Source: Bacteroidales bacterium UBA3724 (GTDB taxonomy: Bacteria; Bacteroidota; Bacteroidia; Bacteroidales; P3). From it: DNA of 7,109 nt. This document shows positions 5,942 through 7,109 of the stretch, piece by piece (within the stretch, counting starts at the first letter, position 1; every line of letters begins with the position of its first letter). The translations under genes and the position numbers were made by a program. The notes below the pieces were generated by a model that was not told the origin of the DNA, searched no databases, and worked only from the letters and a program-made list of their open reading frames with translations. The stretch covers positions 1 through 7,109 of the forward strand of contig DFHL01000037.1 of the NCBI GenBank assembly GCA_002371315.1, given 5' to 3'.

Positions 5942-6982
5942 CTATTTCTGCTGTCGCAGGCTTTCGCTGTGTATCTTTTCGGTCAGTTCGCGGACAAACT
6001 CGGGGTCGAGCCCTATGTCGGTGGCTGCCTGCATCTGCCGGTCGAGTACCTGCTGCCAGCGGTGGGGCTGGAAGATGGGCATATTGTGTGCGCGCTTGAT
6101 GGTGCCGATGTCTTTCGAAATCTTCATTCGCTGCCCGAGCAGGCGCAGTATTTCGGCATCGATGACGTCGAGCTGCTCGCGCAAACGCTGCAGGTCGCTG
6201 GGGCCCGTCTCGTTGTAGGTGCGGGGCCGCAGACTGTCGAGCATCTCCCTCAGCTCGTCGGGCGTAATCTGTTGCGCGCTGTCGGTCAGGGCATTGTCGG
6301 GGTCGGGGTGGCACTCGACGATCAGGCCGTCGTAGTGCAGGTCGAGCGCCATCTGCGACAGCGGTGCCACCAGGTCGCGGCGGCCGCCGATGTGGCTGGG
6401 GTCGCACAGCATCGGCACCTCGGGCAGGCGGCGGCGCAGCTCGATGGGGATTTCCCAAAGCGGATTGTTGCGGTAGCCGAAATTGTTGTAGGTCGAAAAA
6501 CCGCGATGCACGGCGGCGATGTCGTCGACGCCGGCCTGCTGCAGGCGTTCGATGGCTCCGATCCACAGCGCGATGTCGGGCGTGATGGGGTTTTTGACCA
6601 TCACGGCCATCGCCGTCCCCTTCAGGGCTTCGGCCAGCTCGCCGACCAGGAAGGGGTTGACGCTGGTGCGGGCCCCGATCCAGACGGCGTCGATGCCGTA
6701 CTGCAGGCACAGTTCAACGTGTTCGGGTCGCGCCACTTCGCAGCAGAAGCGCAGCGAAGGCTGATTGCGGCGCAGGTCGGCGGCCCACCTCAAGGCCGGT
6801 TCGCCCAGCCCTTCAAAGCCGCCGGGGCGCGTGCGCGGCTTCCACACGCCGAAGCGCATCATCGTGATGCGGGGGTCGCTGGCAATGCAGTCGGCCACAG
6901 CGAGCATCTGCTGTGGGCTTTCGGCGCTGCACGGTCCGGCGATGATTGTCGGTTTGTCTTTGATAGCAAACAGTTTAGACAT
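5942..6982 (-). CDS. aroF: Bifunctional 3-deoxy-7-phosphoheptulonate (DAHP) synthase (type I-beta) / chorismate mutase (AroQ type)
   Basis: The 346-aa product joins two shikimate-pathway enzymes. Residues 1 to about 255 form a type I-beta DAHP synthase barrel, which condenses PEP and erythrose-4-phosphate. Visible motifs are A-G-P-C-S-A-E-S (15-22), K-P-R-T-R-P (48-53), D-P-S-H-I-G-G-R-R-D (194-203) and V-E-C-H-P-D-P. By alignment with the Thermotoga enzyme, the metal ligands are C18, H197, E223 and D234. There is no N-terminal ferredoxin-like or ACT regulatory domain. Residues of about 260-346 are an AroQ-fold chorismate mutase with R268, R285, K296, R308 and Q345 in the expected active-site places. 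This order, synthase first and mutase last, is the Bacteroidota form, in which the mutase domain is known to mediate feedback by prephenate (Porphyromonas enzyme). The ATG at 6982 (M-S-K-L-F) is chosen because an in-frame ATG further upstream at 7078 would place the -7 promoter element inside the gene. Some databases name this gene aroG or pheB. Confidence 0.95.
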   Translation of the reverse strand: MSKLFAIKDKPTIIAGPCSAESPQQMLAVADCIASDPRITMMRFGVWKPRTRPGGFEGLGEPALRWAADLRRNQPSLRFCCEVARPEHVELCLQYGIDAVWIGARTSVNPFLVGELAEALKGTAMAVMVKNPITPDIALWIGAIERLQQAGVDDIAAVHRGFSTYNNFGYRNNPLWEIPIELRRRLPEVPMLCDPSHIGGRRDLVAPLSQMALDLHYDGLIVECHPDPDNALTDSAQQITPDELREMLDSLRPRTYNETGPSDLQRLREQLDVIDAEILRLLGQRMKISKDIGTIKRAHNMPIFQPHRWQQVLDRQMQAATDIGLDPEFVRELTEKIHSESLRQQK

Positions 6983-7006
6983 TCTTGTGCTTTTGTAATG
7001 CGACAG

Positions 7007-7014
7007 CAAATTTA
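7007..7014 (-). promoter_or_regulatory. -7 promoter element for the DAHP synthase/chorismate mutase gene
   Basis: Read on the minus strand, 7014-7007 is TAAATTTG, a TAnnTTTG match. Transcription would start near 7000, giving a leader under 20 nt before the ATG at 6982. I see no convincing -33 TTTG at the right distance. A small TCGGC/GCCGA hairpin (7031-7045) lies just upstream. The remaining sequence to the right edge (7046-7109) holds nothing I can identify. Confidence 0.6.
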
Positions 7015-7109
7015 CGATTTTTTTCTTTAATCGGCTTTTTGCCGACAAAAAAATTGCTTCCGTTTCCGACGGCCGCAATCCCCGTTTTCTCCGCCCGTTG
7101 TACAGTATA

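Noticed and set aside
5969..7030. Plus-strand open frame of 353 codons opposite the DAHP synthase gene
   Set aside because: It is the antisense shadow of a GC-rich gene whose minus-strand product carries complete catalytic motifs.
6983..7078. A 32-residue N-terminal extension of the DAHP synthase from an ATG at 7078
   Set aside because: It would contain the -7 promoter element and extends beyond the normal family start M-S-K-L-F just before the A-G-P-C-S-A-E-S motif.

Overview
The window looks like chromosomal DNA of a Bacteroidota species, most likely of the order Bacteroidales. Four signs support this. Promoter -7 elements match the Bacteroidota TAnnTTTG pattern (23-30, 1862-1869, 2616-2623, and 7014-7007 on the minus strand). 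Start codons lack Shine-Dalgarno sequences and sit behind A/T-rich leaders. One large secreted protein ends in a type IX secretion (T9SS) sorting domain. The aromatic-pathway gene is the DAHP synthase/chorismate mutase fusion typical of this phylum. The genus cannot be told from the sequence. I see no phage, transposon, CRISPR, tRNA or rRNA.

Layout, left to right: (1) a promoter-like leader (1-148) and a small lipoprotein gene (149-526) closed by a very strong intrinsic terminator (555-587). (2) A 396-codon ORF (597-1787) that joins leucyl/phenylalanyl-tRNA-protein transferase (Aat) to the folate enzyme HPPK (FolK). (3) A ribosomal protein operon, rplU-rpmA (1913-2515), with a well-formed promoter and a terminator. 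(4) A 1043-aa secreted modular protein (2720-5851) in which four choice-of-anchor J / cleaved-adhesin-like modules alternate with three PKD-like domains, followed by a T9SS C-terminal domain. (5) A shared, probably bidirectional terminator (5887-5918) facing a convergent DAHP synthase/chorismate mutase gene on the minus strand (6982-5942), which has its own -7 element.

The genes appear to be separate transcription units rather than one pathway. Housekeeping functions (N-end rule tagging, folate, translation, aromatic amino acids) flank two envelope proteins, the lipoprotein and the T9SS cargo. The most notable observation is the Aat-FolK junction. The fusion depends on a run of five A residues at 1272-1276. 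With one A fewer, the same DNA would encode two separate overlapping genes, with FolK starting at the ATG at 1268. This is either a real fusion formed by a one-base change or a sequence error. The second is the mirrored architecture of the T9SS protein, whose outer modules resemble each other more than they do the inner ones. I found no clear case for a wholly new biological system here.
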